From Closterium sp. Naga37s-1 (taxonomy: Eukaryota; Streptophyta; Zygnematophyceae; Desmidiales; Closteriaceae), in assembly GCA_947471745.1 (NCBI GenBank), contig CANJKZ010001042.1, forward strand, positions 21,226 to 85,225: a stretch of 64,000 bases of DNA. The letters run 5' to 3'. The notes under the pieces were generated by a model that made no database searches, was not told the origin of the DNA, and saw nothing but the letters and a program-made list of their open reading frames with translations. This document shows, one piece after another, positions 13,867-25,117 of the stretch. Within the stretch, counting starts at the first letter, position 1, and every line of letters starts with the position of its first letter. The position numbers were made by a program, and so were the translations under genes.

Positions 13867-16800
13867 GTTCTTGATGTCAAGCTGCATCAGGTTGAGGTCG
13901 AGGACGGCAACGATGCTGAGGAAGATCCTCAGCGTGACGTAGCTGCTCACCGGCGAGTACGTCTCGTCGTAGTCGGCGCCGTACACCTGCGTGAAGCCCT
14001 TCACGACCAGCCTCGCTTTCTCGCGCTCGACGGTGTCGTCGATGCGGTACATTCGACCAGCTCCCAAGTGCCCATGCCGATGAGGTTGCGGATCTCTTCT
14101 TCCATGGCGGCCTTCACCGCCTCGCCCTTCTAGCTTGCCAACGCCTCCTTCACCGTCATCGTGGCGATGTCCCAGCGGTGTTCGGGGTCGGCATGCACGT
14201 CAGGGTCGAGCTCCGGCAGTTCTTCATCCTCCTCCGCGTCGTCGTACAACAGGTCGTCGTCGACCTCGTCGTACACCGTGGTGAAGGCAGCTGGCGGTAG
14301 GCAGGCGTGGAAGCTCAGCCGCTCCGGCGGTCGTCGAGTTCGACCTGTGCGTCGCAGCTCAGGCTTCGTGATCGGCACCTCCACCACGTCGCTGTCGGTG
14401 GACTCCTCACCTGCCGACCGCTCCCCTTCCTCGTCGACGTCCTCGTCGTCGACCAGCTGCTTCGACCCTTCGACCGGCTGCTCTCCTCCTGCTGACTTCG
14501 ACAGCTCCCCTGGCGACCGCCCCGTCTGCTGCTCCCCTGTCGACTGCACCTCTGCTCCTGCCTCCTGTTCGACCGGCTCCCCTGTTTGCTGCTCCCCTGT
14601 CGTCGACGACTTCCTGTCCTGGTCGACGAGCTGGGCGCCTTGTCGACCGCCGGCGATGCCACTGGCCGGCGCCACAGGCGACGCCTCAAGGCTCCCCTCA
14701 TAGCCGGCGGCCGAGACAGGCGTCGACGCAGGCCGATCTGCGATGGGGGAGGGAGGAGCAAGAACAGGGGGAGGTGGAAAAACCTCCACAACATCCTCAT
14801 CAGCAGGCTCGTCGACTTCGGCGAGTAGTGGAACCGTCGCCGTCGAGGTGTCTGTCGGCGGGTGTGCCTGCGTCCGCCCCGACGCCGGCCCATTCGCCTT
14901 CCACACCTCCAGCGACGGCGTCTCGTAGAAGATCACCTCGATCAACGTGACCACCTTGTGGTCAGTCAGGTCGAGCACCTCCCAGCCCTTGCTCTCCGGC
15001 GACACACCCAGGTGAAGCCCCCAGCTTCCCACATCGCTGCTGCTCGGGAATCATGAATTGCACCATGCAGCCCCACACCCGCGCCAACGTGAGGTCGGGC
15101 TTCTTCCCGGTCAGCAGCTGGTACGGCGTCATCCCCGGCGGCGTCGTCGACCGCTCCAAGCAGTTGCGCACCCAGACCGCTTGTCGTAGAGCGAGATGCC
15201 ACCAGTGGTGCTGCACGCCCATGTGCAGCATCATCGTCCGCACGGACTCGACGACCGTGCGCATCTCCCGCTCAACCATGCCGTTCTGCTGCGGAGTATA
15301 GGGGCACGTCAGGTCGTGGACGATGCCCTTCCCGTCGACGAAGTTGGTGAAATCCTTTCCCAGGAACTCCCCTCCCCGGTCAGAGTGGAGCGACAGGACC
15401 GACTTATTCGTCTGCCGTTCCACCAGCACCAGCCACTTCTGGAACTCTCGCAGCAAGTCGCTCTGCTTAGCGACCGGCATTGCCCATACGAACCGAGTAT
15501 GGCGATCCTTCAGCAGCAGGAAGTACAAGCTGCCATCCTTGGCAGCCATCCGAAATGGCCCGCACAAGTCAATGTGCACGACAGCCAGTGCCTCCTCGGT
15601 GTCCGAGCCCTTGTTGGGGAAGGTGTGCCGCGCCAGCTTTCCTCCGACGCACGAGACACACGGCGGGTCTGCTCTGGTCGACGGCGTGATGTCGAGCCCA
15701 ATAGCAACTTCATGCTTCGCCGAGCTCTTGATCGTGTCGACACCGACGTGCGCGAGCCTTGCATGCAACCGGTCAGGGGTCGACTTCGTCGCCGAGACGA
15801 TCGTCCGCGGAGCTACTACCTCGGTCGACGGCAATTGCGTCGAGCAGGGGCGAAGGTTGGTGCAGAGGACTCGTCCAGTGTAGCGTGCTCGATCGAGCAC
15901 CTCCCCGGTCGCGGCGACGAGCTGCATCTCTTCACCGTCGCCCTGCAGCTGCAATCCGCTCTCCTTCAGTTGGCCAGCTGACAGCAGGTTCGCCTGGACG
16001 CACGAAACTTAAAGCACCTCGGGGATGAGGACCTGCTTCCCGGCCTCCCCTTGTAGAGTGATGGTTCCACGACCCTCGACAGGCTGCAATGCCCCATTGA
16101 ATCCGCGCACGTGCTTCACACCGTCGCTCGGCGCCATGTCGGCGAAGACCGCCTTTGTCCCCATCAGGTGGTTGGAGCACCTGCTGTCGAGCCGCACCGC
16201 CATCGGGTTGGCATGCACAGCTGCCGCCACCGCCTTGAAGTCCTCCCCAGCTTACGGTGCCAGCGAGACCGTCGGCTCCACCACGCCGACCATTGAGCAC
16301 GACGCCTCCCCGTCGCCTCGGCCCTTGCCGACATCCTTCGTCGACGACGTCTTCTTCGACGTCTGCTTCTCCTTGCGCGGCTTTGCACCTCGACGGGGGC
16401 GACGGCTGGTCGACCGGCCACGGCCTCCCTTGGTGTCGTCCTCGTCGATGTCATCGCGGTCGGGGCAATCGTAGGAAAGGTGGTCGGGATCGTGGCAGAT
16501 CCAGCACTCCCGCCGTCGACCACCACCTCCACGGCCCTTGTCCCGCGTCGACCTCTTCTCGACCGCCCACCTCCGCTACCACCTAAGCTCGGCTTCCCGC
16601 GCTGCCCTTGCTGCTGATTCAGCTTCGTCGTGGCAGCGTAGTTTGCCTGCGGAAGGAGCTCCATGGGATGTTCGGCCTCCTGCATCGCCTCACCTTGAAG
16701 GATGTAGCTGGTGATGGAGTCCTCGTCGAGGGACTCACGCGTGCCGGGCACCATCATCATCCTCTTCATGAGGTTGTAGCTGCGTGGCAAGCCCTTGACG

Positions 16801-17805
16801 ATGTGGGTGATGTAGGACACTGTCGAGTATTCGGCGCCCGCCATCCTCATCTGAGCCAGGATCCGTCTAGCACGGTTGCAGTAGTCCATCGCCGACTCCT
16901 GCTCGCCCATCCGAATGTGTGTCATCTTCTCCTCCAGCTGTCTGATGTACAGGTCATCCCTGACCTGGTACGTCGACAGGATGAAGTGCCATGCCTGGTG
17001 ACCAGCATCTAGTCGCTCTCGACAGCTCCTGAGTGCTAGCTGCACTACTGGCGAGCAGCACCTCGAGATGACCATGAAGGTGAGCAAGTGAGCAGCACGA
17101 AACTCCCCGCGCAGCTCGACATCGTCCACGGGCGGAATTGGCACAGTGCCGTCGGCGAAGCCCTTCAGCCCGGCGACCTCCAGCTGAGGTTCTATCGACT
17201 CCCTCCAGGTGATGAGGTCCCGTCGACCTTGCAGCGGTGCGACGGTGATCCAGTCTGGCGAGAACCTGAAGTAGCCATACGTCGGTGCAATCCCGCCCGC
17301 CGTCACATGCGTCGTCGCCGAGAGCCCTCCACCGCTTCGTAGAGGAGAGCGACGTCGACCATCGACGTCGGCACGCGAGCTGCCTGCAGCCGCAGTCGAC
17401 CGCTGCACTCGCGCCTGAATCCCGTCGACGCCACCGTCGACCTTGATCACCCCTCTCTGCTTCGTGCCTTCGCTGCCGCTGACTCGTGCACCGCCGTCGA
17501 CCTCGTCGTCGACGCCACCTTCGTTTCGTACCGGTCGAGGAGATACAGGACGGGAAGGGTGTTCTGTCGTCCACTGCGCCCGGATGCCCAACTCAGCGAT
17601 CGCCCAGGGGATTGACCCGTACTCGCCATCCTCATGGCGTTTCCTCGCATCAGCCAAACGTGCCTCCAAGGTGTCCGCTACGCCCACATTAGCTACAAAA
17701 TCAACCATGGCAACTAACGCTGCTGCCGGCCTACGAACAACTTAGTAGGTGCAAAAGTCGGCTCCTATCTGAAGATCGCGTGTTCGATCCACGCTGACCG
17801 CACCA
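13867..17805 (-). mobile_element. Broken Ty1/Copia fossil, gag to the start of RT
   Basis: Minus-strand element in the order gag (about 17708 to 16580), zinc-knuckle and protease area (about 16560-16000), integrase (about 15954-14990), a low-complexity linker, and the start of reverse transcriptase (about 14067-13870). Seen: a Copia-type gag (GYFRFSPDW, MDYCNRARRILAQM), an integrase with HARLAHVG...CVSC, DLCGPF, SDRGGEF and VERE, and an RT start (ARLVVKGFTQ, DYDETYSPV). The remainder of RT, RNase H and the 3' LTR are absent because the satellite begins there. It is broken, with several breaks besides the truncation. GTCGAC-rich codon use marks its whole length. Confidence 0.85.
17767..17805 (-). 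other. Primer-binding site matching the 3' half of tRNA-Phe
   Basis: The plus strand reads like the last 39 nucleotides of plant tRNA-Phe(GAA): ATCTGAAG, the T-arm GCGTGTTCGATCCACGC and ACCGCACCA, with about two differences. On the element's strand this is its complement, placed exactly between LTR-like sequence (TG at 17806) and gag. The complementarity is much longer than the usual 12-18 nucleotides. Confidence 0.7.
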
Positions 17806-18677
17806 TGTGGAGATTCACTCTACAACTGTAGTGAGCTAGACTACGGGGGTTGGCACGAACTACTAGGAGTGATCGTAGCTTTGCTTAGTTCCTTAGTGTT
17901 TGCACATACATGGGGGAAATCGGCAAGGGTTTCACTAGGCAAAGTTGGAATTACAGAATGATTGAACAAGCAACGACAGAATTGACTAGATCAGGCACCT
18001 AGCAACCCTACAGCTAGCCTGGTTGACCGCCAGCACAGCTTGGTCGACCGCATGCCAGCGTTGCGTAGAGGAGCCGCGCCAGCACTGCGGAAAGGCGACC
18101 TGCCAACAGAGCAGGTCGACGGCGTGCCAACGTTGCAGCAGAGCGGCTGTCCAGCGTTGCCCCGTAGAACACAGCCGTGCGCACGCTCACAGGTGCGCGC
18201 AGACGATTAGCCCGACTTGCATTGCTGTGCATCTGTCGGCTGTTGTCTGCGCCTGACGAGCCACATCGACTTCGGGATACCAGCCCGAAGTCGCCTTCGC
18301 CATCGCGACCTCGACGACGTTCGCGTGCCTTCGCAGAACTCGTCGAACAGGTTACCCGGTCGACCTGGTCGACCACCAAGTGCTCCGGTCGACCACCAGT
18401 GCCTCTGGTCGACCACTGGGTCCCTCTGGTCGACCACCAGGTCCCTCTGGTTGACCAGAGCTCCCGTCGAGCTACCCCCTGGTCGACGGACCCCTTCCGT
18501 CGACCAGAACTGGCAGATGATGTCGCCGAGCTCCCCTCGTCGACCGCTGCTCAGTTGTCAGGTCGACGGACTGCTCCGTTGACCTCCTGGTCGAACTGCC
18601 CCTCCTGGTCGACGGCCCACCCGTCGCCCAAACCAGTCAGTTGCAGCTGTCGAGCTCCCTGGTCGACAGCAACACCA
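17806..18677 (-). mobile_element. Copia-associated LTR sequence (boundary uncertain), interrupted by a nested element
   Basis: Begins TGTGGAG directly after the primer-binding site and continues in GGTCGACC-rich sequence. The small LTR element at 18678-20442 is inserted in it, and similar sequence seems to resume at 20448 and fade by about 20600. The outer end is not identified, since the partner LTR is missing. Confidence 0.5.
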
Positions 18678-20442
18678 TGTCAGAATGTGTTTGCTGTCTA
18701 GCCTGCAGTAGGGTACTCTGTAGTGAGTACAACCCAATTTAGGGTTTGCTATTTGTATCCCAACTCTTGCTAGTGCAACCCTCTTCTTCCATTTCTCTTT
18801 CATGTACCCTAAAACCTAGCTATGGCTCCTAAGTTCTAGCTAAGATTCTGACATGCTATCAGAGCGAGTACGCTCTTGGCCTGTGGGCCCACCTGCTTCC
18901 GCTGCTATCCTGTCTGTAGCGCGCCCCGTGGCGCGCGACGTTTTTTCTTCCCGCCACGCGCTCGGGGCGCATGGCGGTTTTCTGCTCGTCGCGCCGCCCT
19001 GCTGGTCGCGTTCTGCTCTGCCCTGCCCGTGGCGCCGCCCTGCTAGCCGCGCACCGCCCTGCCCTGAACGTCGCGGCGCCCTGGGGGCCTACACGCGCCC
19101 CCCCCCCTCCCGCCGCCCGTCGTGGCGCCTCGGAGGCCCGCGCGTCAGCCCCTCCCGTCGCCCCGTCGCGGCGCCATGGGGGCTCGCGCGCGGCCCCCTC
19201 TTCCCGTCGCCCGTCGTGGCGCCCCGGGGGCCCGCGCGTCAGCCCCTCACGTCGCCCCGTCGCGGCGCCCTGGGGGCCCGCGCGCGGCCCCCTCCCTTCG
19301 CCCGTCGTGGCGCCCCGGGGGCCCGCGCGTCAGCCCCTCCCGTCGCCCCGTCGCGGCGCCCTGGGGGCCCGCGCGCGGTCCCCTCCCGTCGCCCGTCGAG
19401 GCGCCCTCGGGGGCCCGCGCGGCCCCCCCTCCCGTCGCCCGTCGAGGCGCCCTCGGGGGCCCGCGCGCCCCCCCCTCCCGTCGCCCGTCGTGGCGCCCTC
19501 GGGGGCCCGCGCGCGCCCTTCCCCCCTGTCGCCCGTCGAGGCGCCCTCGGGGGCCCGCGCGTCTCCCCCTCCCGTCGCCCGTCGAGGCGCTCTCGGGGGC
19601 CCGCGCGTCGCCCCCTCCCGTCGCCCGTCGCGGCGCCCTGGGGGCCCGCACGCCGCCCCAACTGCTGCCCGCATTTCTTCCCCACGCCGCCTGCGTTTGG
19701 GGTGTGGGGGTGGCGGGTATGGGGGTGGCGGGTATGTGAGCCGTCCTCTGCTCCTCCTCCTCCTCCGTCTCCCACTGCTGCAGCTGCCGCTGAGGGGGGT
19801 GGGTGTGTGGGAGCCGAGGGAGTGGCGTTAGGGGGGTGACGTGGGAGTGGAGCTAGGGGTGCAGCAAGGGGTGTGTGAAAGGGGGGTGGGACAGTTGGGG
19901 GAGGTTGAGCGGAGGCTGCCGTCTTGTAGTCCGCAGCACCTGATGTCCGGGGCTCTGCCGCTGGTAGCCCAGAGAGCCTGCTGCGTCAGTCGCCCGTGGG
20001 TCCGTTGCTCCTGACGCTCAGAGTTAGCCGCAGAGCCAGTTACTCCTGTAGTCCGGGGCCCTTGCTCCGGTAGCCGCCCTGTGCGCCGCTCCTGTTGCCC
20101 GTGTGTCTGCAGCTTCAGCCGTCGCCTCCTATCTCCTCTCCTCTCACAGTCCAGCCTCCTCCTCTTCACTTGCCCTTTGTGAATGCCTCTAGCTTTGCTT
20201 GTACTGGTGAACCTGCTCTATGACTGCTTGCTGTGCTGATTACACCCCACTTTGACTATGGGGGTGTGTCAGAATGTATTTGCTGTCTAGCCTGCAGTGG
20301 GGTACTTTGTATTGAGTACAACCCAATTTAGGGTTTGCTATTTGTATCCCAACTCTTGCTAGTGCAACCCTCTTCTTCCATTTCTCTTTCATGTACCCTA
20401 AAACCTAGCTATGGCTCCTAAGTTCTAGCTAGGATTATGACA
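18678..20442 (+). mobile_element. Small non-autonomous LTR element (TRIM/LARD-like), apparently complete
   Basis: 1765 bp with two direct LTRs of 176 bp (18678-18853 and 20267-20442), each starting TGTCAGAATG and ending in TGACA. It is flanked by the 5-bp target duplication CACCA (18673-18677 and 20443-20447). TGCTATCAGAGC at 18854-18865 is a primer-binding site for initiator tRNA-Met, and a G-rich tract precedes the right LTR. There is no gag or pol. The LTRs differ at about six positions (about 3-4%), so the insertion is fairly recent and younger than the Copia fossil it sits in. Confidence 0.85.
18853..19839 (+). repeat. GC-rich minisatellite core of the small LTR element
   Basis: Internal sequence made of GTCGCCCGTCGAGGCGCCCT-type units of about 46 bp, clearest at 19120-19660 and some twelve copies. 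Frames are open on both strands (Arg/Pro/Ala/Gly-rich, RRPSRRPGGPRVSP-like), but this follows from extreme GC content. I do not regard it as a gene. Confidence 0.75.
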
Positions 20443-20447
20443 CACCA

Positions 20448-21592
20448 CAGCGGTCACCTGCAGCTCGACCAAGCCTGTCGAGCAGCTCTCCCACTGTGAA
20501 CGGTCGGCTGCTACTCCCGTACATCCGACCAAGTCGTCGGCGTTGCCCAAGCGAGGGCGAGGCCAACACTCCACTCCCGTTAACAGATTCAGCCAATGAA
20601 AAAATTCCTTAGCCAAAAAATTGAACACCATGTGTGTCGTGAAAAAACAATAACTAAGTACTGCGGCTCCCAGAGACAGATGTGGAGCTGTGTGGGGATG
20701 GGGGTGTTTTGGCAATCCCAACTCTGCTGTTAAATAAACAAAGTGCTGATACTCGCAGAGACTGTAGAGCGTGCCCTGCGAGTCACAGCACTGGTCCTCG
20801 GAAAAATCACCCTGCCATAGATCAAGTTAGGCTAAAAATACCCTGCCACTACCCTGATTTGGAAGAGTGCCCTAAAACGAAAAGAGAGCGCTCCAGCCTA
20901 GTGCCCAGTCAATTCCTTGGCTGGTCCCACCATCGGGGAGCTTGCATGACTTTTTGTCATCAACAGGTGAAGTCAAGCTAAACCAAGCTGACGTGGCTTC
21001 GCTTGACAATTTCGACTGGACTCGGAAAAGTGTGGTGCCTTGATTCCCCACCATCTTGCTTTCTTGATTCGAATTCAGGGCGGGTCCAATTCGTGACAGC
21101 TCAGGTCCTATTTGTCACGGTAACCATATTTTATTGGGTTGTCCACGTCAAATGACGCGTTTGAAATGTACACAGAGGCGCATGCCGCATCCCGTTTGCG
21201 GATCGCGTTATTTTCGAAGGAAATGTAGTTTGTCGCCTATTCTGTAACAGCAAAATTCGCAAGAGTAGTCAAGAATCAAAGTTGTCGTTTAGGATCTGGT
21301 TACCCACTACGAAGCTTACCGAGATCTCGCAAAATACTGTAATGTGTTGCGGAGATTGGTTTTGTTTGGGCAGGACGGCATATCCGTGTGGTGCCCCGAG
21401 AATTATGAACGCATTTGGGTCGAACCTTACTGTGTCCGAACAGTTGCGATTTCAGAACGGAAAACTCTGAGCCGCCCTCATACACATCTCACAAAGGCCA
21501 ACCCTTCTTGCTGGCAGTCGTTCACATCTCTAGTAGAAGTACTGCCATCCTTAGACAGGTAACTCAACATTCTTTCAGACCTTCAAATCAAC
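20448..21592. other. Intergenic, no gene recognised
   Basis: The first 150 bases resemble the GTCGAC-rich Copia-side sequence. The rest is unique sequence upstream of the root-cap-domain gene. No convincing ORF, RNA gene or repeat was seen. Confidence 0.5.
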
Positions 21593-23807
21593 ATGGAAAG
21601 ACGCGTCAGCAAAAATCTTCGTGGCACTTCCAGTGGCGGCAAAAATGCCGCGGGAGCGGCATCATCGTGGTTACCAGTTTTGTTCGCCGCGGTACTTCTG
21701 GGAGCGCCTCAGACTGAAGCACCAGTTCGTGACCAGGGCGCACCGCACGGCCCCTTGACACAACCCCACGGATGTCACAAGAAATGCAGGAGGCTTTTAA
21801 TGGGGTACTATATTGCCTATCCACAGGACACGAGGGCGTCGGGACCTCTATTCATGCACGGGAACTACAACTATGAGCGCTACGTTCTGGACCTTCCGGG
21901 CGATACTGTCGTATCTTCCACGCCTACATCCTGGGTAATTGTGCACCTACCACTAGGATCCGCCGTCTCGTATTGCATTCCTACTGATTTTCGCAATGTT
22001 GCGGATTCTTCCATGACTTTGAGCAACCGCTCGGCGCATTCTTTTATGCGCAGCTTCTGTTAAAACTTGGCGCTGTAAATTCCCCTCTATTCGAGGCAGC
22101 CGGAAACTCCAGCAACATCGGAATGCTGCCAGCGCTGTGCCGAGCAGGTTGGCTGCGTGTTCTGGCACCTGAAACCCCCAATGAACGGCCAGCCGTAAGC
22201 ATTGCCACTGACTTAGTGAAAAAAGTGTGGCTCCAGATTGCAGCCGCGAGGTTGGAGTATCCCCACGCATCAAGCTTTATATTTGCACATCACTACAATG
22301 TCCGTTCATATCACGTTCTTGCTCATTCTTGGCCGAGTCAACCGCTGTTCCCACCCGATTTTCCATCCTTTCACCATGTAACTCGTCAACGCCTTTGTTT
22401 TCCCTCTCAAAACTAACTTATAACCGTCTCACTTCCCCCCTCCTCTCCTGCGGCTAACTCTCTTATCCCCTCCCCATGACCCTTAGTAGTGCCCAATGCA
22501 CGATGCTGAGCTCATTGGCAGGCGTCACCGTGACGAACTGGGACCTGGACATTTCACCAACGTTCCTGGGCGGACGGTGCGACCCCCGTGCCTTCACGGA
22601 TGACGATCCGCATTTCCGGGGCGCAGACGGCACCCGCTACGACTTCAATGGCCTTCTCGACCGCTCCTTCTGCTTGGTTTCCAATCGTCGAATCCACATC
22701 AACATGGGAATCAAGGGTTACCAGCCCATCGCGAATCTCCCCGGCACGGCGACATCATTGGATGAAGAGTCGCTCGCTGCAGCGCTGGAAGCAGCTTCCA
22801 AAGAGAAGAAGCCACGTCATATCAGGCAGCTTGAGCAGGAGAGGCTGAGCGTGGAGGAACTGGGCGAGCTGGAGAGAATGCGGGCTAATGGGAGCCTGCT
22901 GTTGACTGATGAGGTGGTGGCAGCGCTTGAGCGGGAGATGGGTCGTCGCAGCAGCAAGAGTGGATGGGAAGAGGAACAGCATTCGATTCAGTATGCTAAG
23001 CACGAGCTGAAGGCGAGGCTTCTTAGAGCGAAGCCGATTCGCAGCTGGATCAGGTAGTGTTACGCTGTGCTTGCTGTAATCCAGTGTTTTTTTCGCTACA
23101 TGTGGTAACTGTGCGGTGTTTAGCAGCAGTTTTCCCTGGTGGTTTGAAGTCATTACGAGCCCCATGTTCTGCACTCCCCTTCGTTTTTTGTGCCTGCCAG
23201 GGAGCTCCACGTGATCTGGCGCGATTCGACTGGCGTGCAACATTCGGCATTTTTTAAGGCTCGAGATGGCAAGGAGCAAGGGAGGGGCAGCAGCGGGTTC
23301 ATCGACCGACTGGAGCTCGATGGCTCGCCAGTGTACCCGCCTCTATCCACAGGCTCTTTCATCGCTGCCAGCGGCGGGTTCAAGCTGCTTCTGGCGGAAA
23401 CACGGAGCTGCAAGGGGAAGGATGCGGACGAATTTCATCTCACGATCGACGGTGTGGTGGACATGGGCATCACGGCACGTTTGGCACATCCGCTCATGCA
23501 GACGGCTACGGAGGCCCAGGCACATTTCAATGTGTACATCGCCCGGCTCAATGTGAATGGCATTCACGGCGTGCTGGGTCAGACCTTCCGAGCCGAGGAA
23601 TCCCGCAAGGTGCGCTCGCTGCGGTACCGCCTGCTGACCCGCCTGCTGCGCGAGCCGGTGGAGGTGGAGAGCGAGAGCGGCAGGGGATTCCTGGATGGGT
23701 GCACGGAGGACTACATCACCTCGGATATCCGCTCTGCGGATTGCATGTTCGCCGCTGCGTGGCGCAGGGGCGAACACGAGAACAGCGACGGAAGCGACTT
23801 TATGTAA
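21593..23807 (+). CDS. Root-cap-domain protein (plant Root_cap/LEA-like family)
   Basis: Two exons are well supported: 22476-23053 and 23201-23807, joined AG/G across a GTAGTG...CTGCCAG intron (phase 2). Seen in order: DPRAFTDDDPHFRGADGTRY, DFNGLLDRSFCLVSNRRIHI, a roughly 100-residue charged helical insertion, IRELHVIWRDST, HLTIDGVVDMGITAR, NVYIARLNVNGIHGVLGQTF, and a C-terminal YITSDIRSADCMFA. Land-plant Root_cap proteins share DPRF-GGDG--FYFHGK-D-DFCLVSD--LHIN, GVLGQTYRPD and SSLFSADC. Their function is poorly known (extracellular, expressed in root cap or pollen). An upstream ORF (21593-22063) with a hydrophobic WLPVLFAAVLLGA segment may give the signal peptide, with a donor possible at 21935, but its link to 22476 is not resolved. 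Confidence 0.65.
22476..23053 (+). CDS. Root-cap protein exon with DPRF-type core and charged insertion
   Basis: Codes the CDPRAFTDDDPHFRGADG core and RIHINMGIKGYQP. Then comes an insertion rich in Glu, Lys and Leu (from about LDEESLAAALEAASKEKK to RRSSKSGWEEEQHSIQYAKH), predicted to be helical, before RSWIR. In land plants the two flanks are almost adjacent. The left exon border is unsure; the donor AG/GTAGTG at 23054 is clear. Confidence 0.65.
23201..23807 (+). CDS. Root-cap protein last exon
   Basis: Opens after TGCCTGCCAG and continues the Arg codon into ELHVIWRDSTGVQHSAFF. It contains GVLGQTF, the family's most conserved motif, plus a Cys in the final SADCMFA. It stops at TAA 23805-23807. 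Confidence 0.7.
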
Positions 23808-25117
23808 CAGGGATTGTGACATGGTGCTTCAGTGTCTACCATATATTTGGGGTAGTTTTAGAAACTGCTATCACCTTTTCCTCTGGTCATTTATGCATAG
23901 ATGAAATAATTCTGAATTGTACAGCTATAATGGCTATAGTGGCATGCAAAAAGTTTTGAGGTTTTCAGGTGATTTGAAATGTTGAACTCTCATATCCCTA
24001 GAGTTTTGAATGAACACAACCAAAATAAGTTCATGTGTGTTTGTGGATTGAGCTCCACATGTTATTCCTATGCTTCTGAATATAAAAGGCGTTTGATTTT
24101 TACTTTAAGATCTGCACTCATCAATAAGTGGTTTCCACCTCACAAGTTTATTGCTCATCAGCCACTCAAACTTCCTTTCGGATCACTCTCTCCTCGTCCT
24201 TCATGTGTCATTAGCCACCACTGACGTTGCCAATGCAATTTGGCGCAGAGCAACAACTTCTCTTAACATAATTGGATCCGCATATGCCAAGAACCTTGAC
24301 GGCCTCTCTTCCAGCAAGCCACTATCGAATCACGCTCCAGCACCTCTCCGTCCTCTAGCAGCATTACCCTGTGGTCCACCATGAAGTGCAGGTGGCACCA
24401 CAGTGTCCATTGAAGTGCTCACATTCGGTGTAACTTTGTTCAACACAAGCACATGTGAGAGCATGCAAGGCACTGCAGCTGCCTCAAACCACACTCTAGT
24501 ACCTTCCCTCAGCTCAGATCGAGCTGATATGGCAATGCCCTCACAGCATACTTGCTTCCGAACTTCCACAACTCCACACCCCCTCACATTCCTCCTCCAT
24601 TTCCCTTCCCCTAGACTTGCGCCCCACTCTAACTCCCGTGCTCCCCTGACACGGCACTGTGGAGAGTAAGGCTGTACCAGATATTGCAGGAGAATACCAC
24701 TAGTTCTTGTGACACTAGGGAGAGACCCGAATTGTCACGACGTGATCACTAACCTTCATGCACTTGAAATATTCCATACAGTACCATGGTTAGTGTTGTC
24801 TTTTTGCAGCCTGTGCAGGCAAACATCCCATTTAGTTACCTACTTAGATCAAGAAGGTTAGAATTCCCAGCATGAAGAGTAACTCCAAGAGGTACCTCAC
24901 CACCAACCCCCCTGCTCTCTATCACCTCAGGCAAGCGGCAAGTTTTGCCCACATATGCAGCTTCGATGGGTACAGTGGCGTACGGGGATCTTAAGAGCAA
25001 AGAAAGAGAATTTCTGCATGCGAGAGACATGCCGCATGGTGGAGAATGGCATACTGCTAGAGTGGCAAAAGTGGTTCGCTGCTAAAGGTGGGTGTGAGGC
25101 AGGTGAACAAGGTTACA
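23808..25117. other. Intergenic, no gene recognised
   Basis: AT-richer unique sequence. The short frame near 24151 (SNFLSDHSLLVLHVSL) weakly recalls the SDH motif of LINE endonucleases, but nothing around it supports a LINE. The satellite starts at about 25118. Confidence 0.4.

Noticed and set aside
14130-15032. Possible host gene in the Ser/Asp/Glu-rich frame
   Set aside because: It is continuous with the Copia integrase on the same strand, and its start repeats the post-integrase GVSPESKGWEVLDL-type segment of Copia polyproteins.
17767-17805. A tRNA-Phe gene
   Set aside because: Only the 3' half is present, the encoded CCA is included, and it sits exactly at the primer-binding position of the Copia fossil.
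18853-19839. A Pro/Arg/Ala-rich ORF of 328 residues
   Set aside because: It is the GC-rich minisatellite core of the small LTR element, open on both strands because of composition.
24151-24384. LINE endonuclease fragment (SNFLSDHSLLVLHV)
   Set aside because: One short motif without neighbouring endonuclease or RT segments; likely chance.
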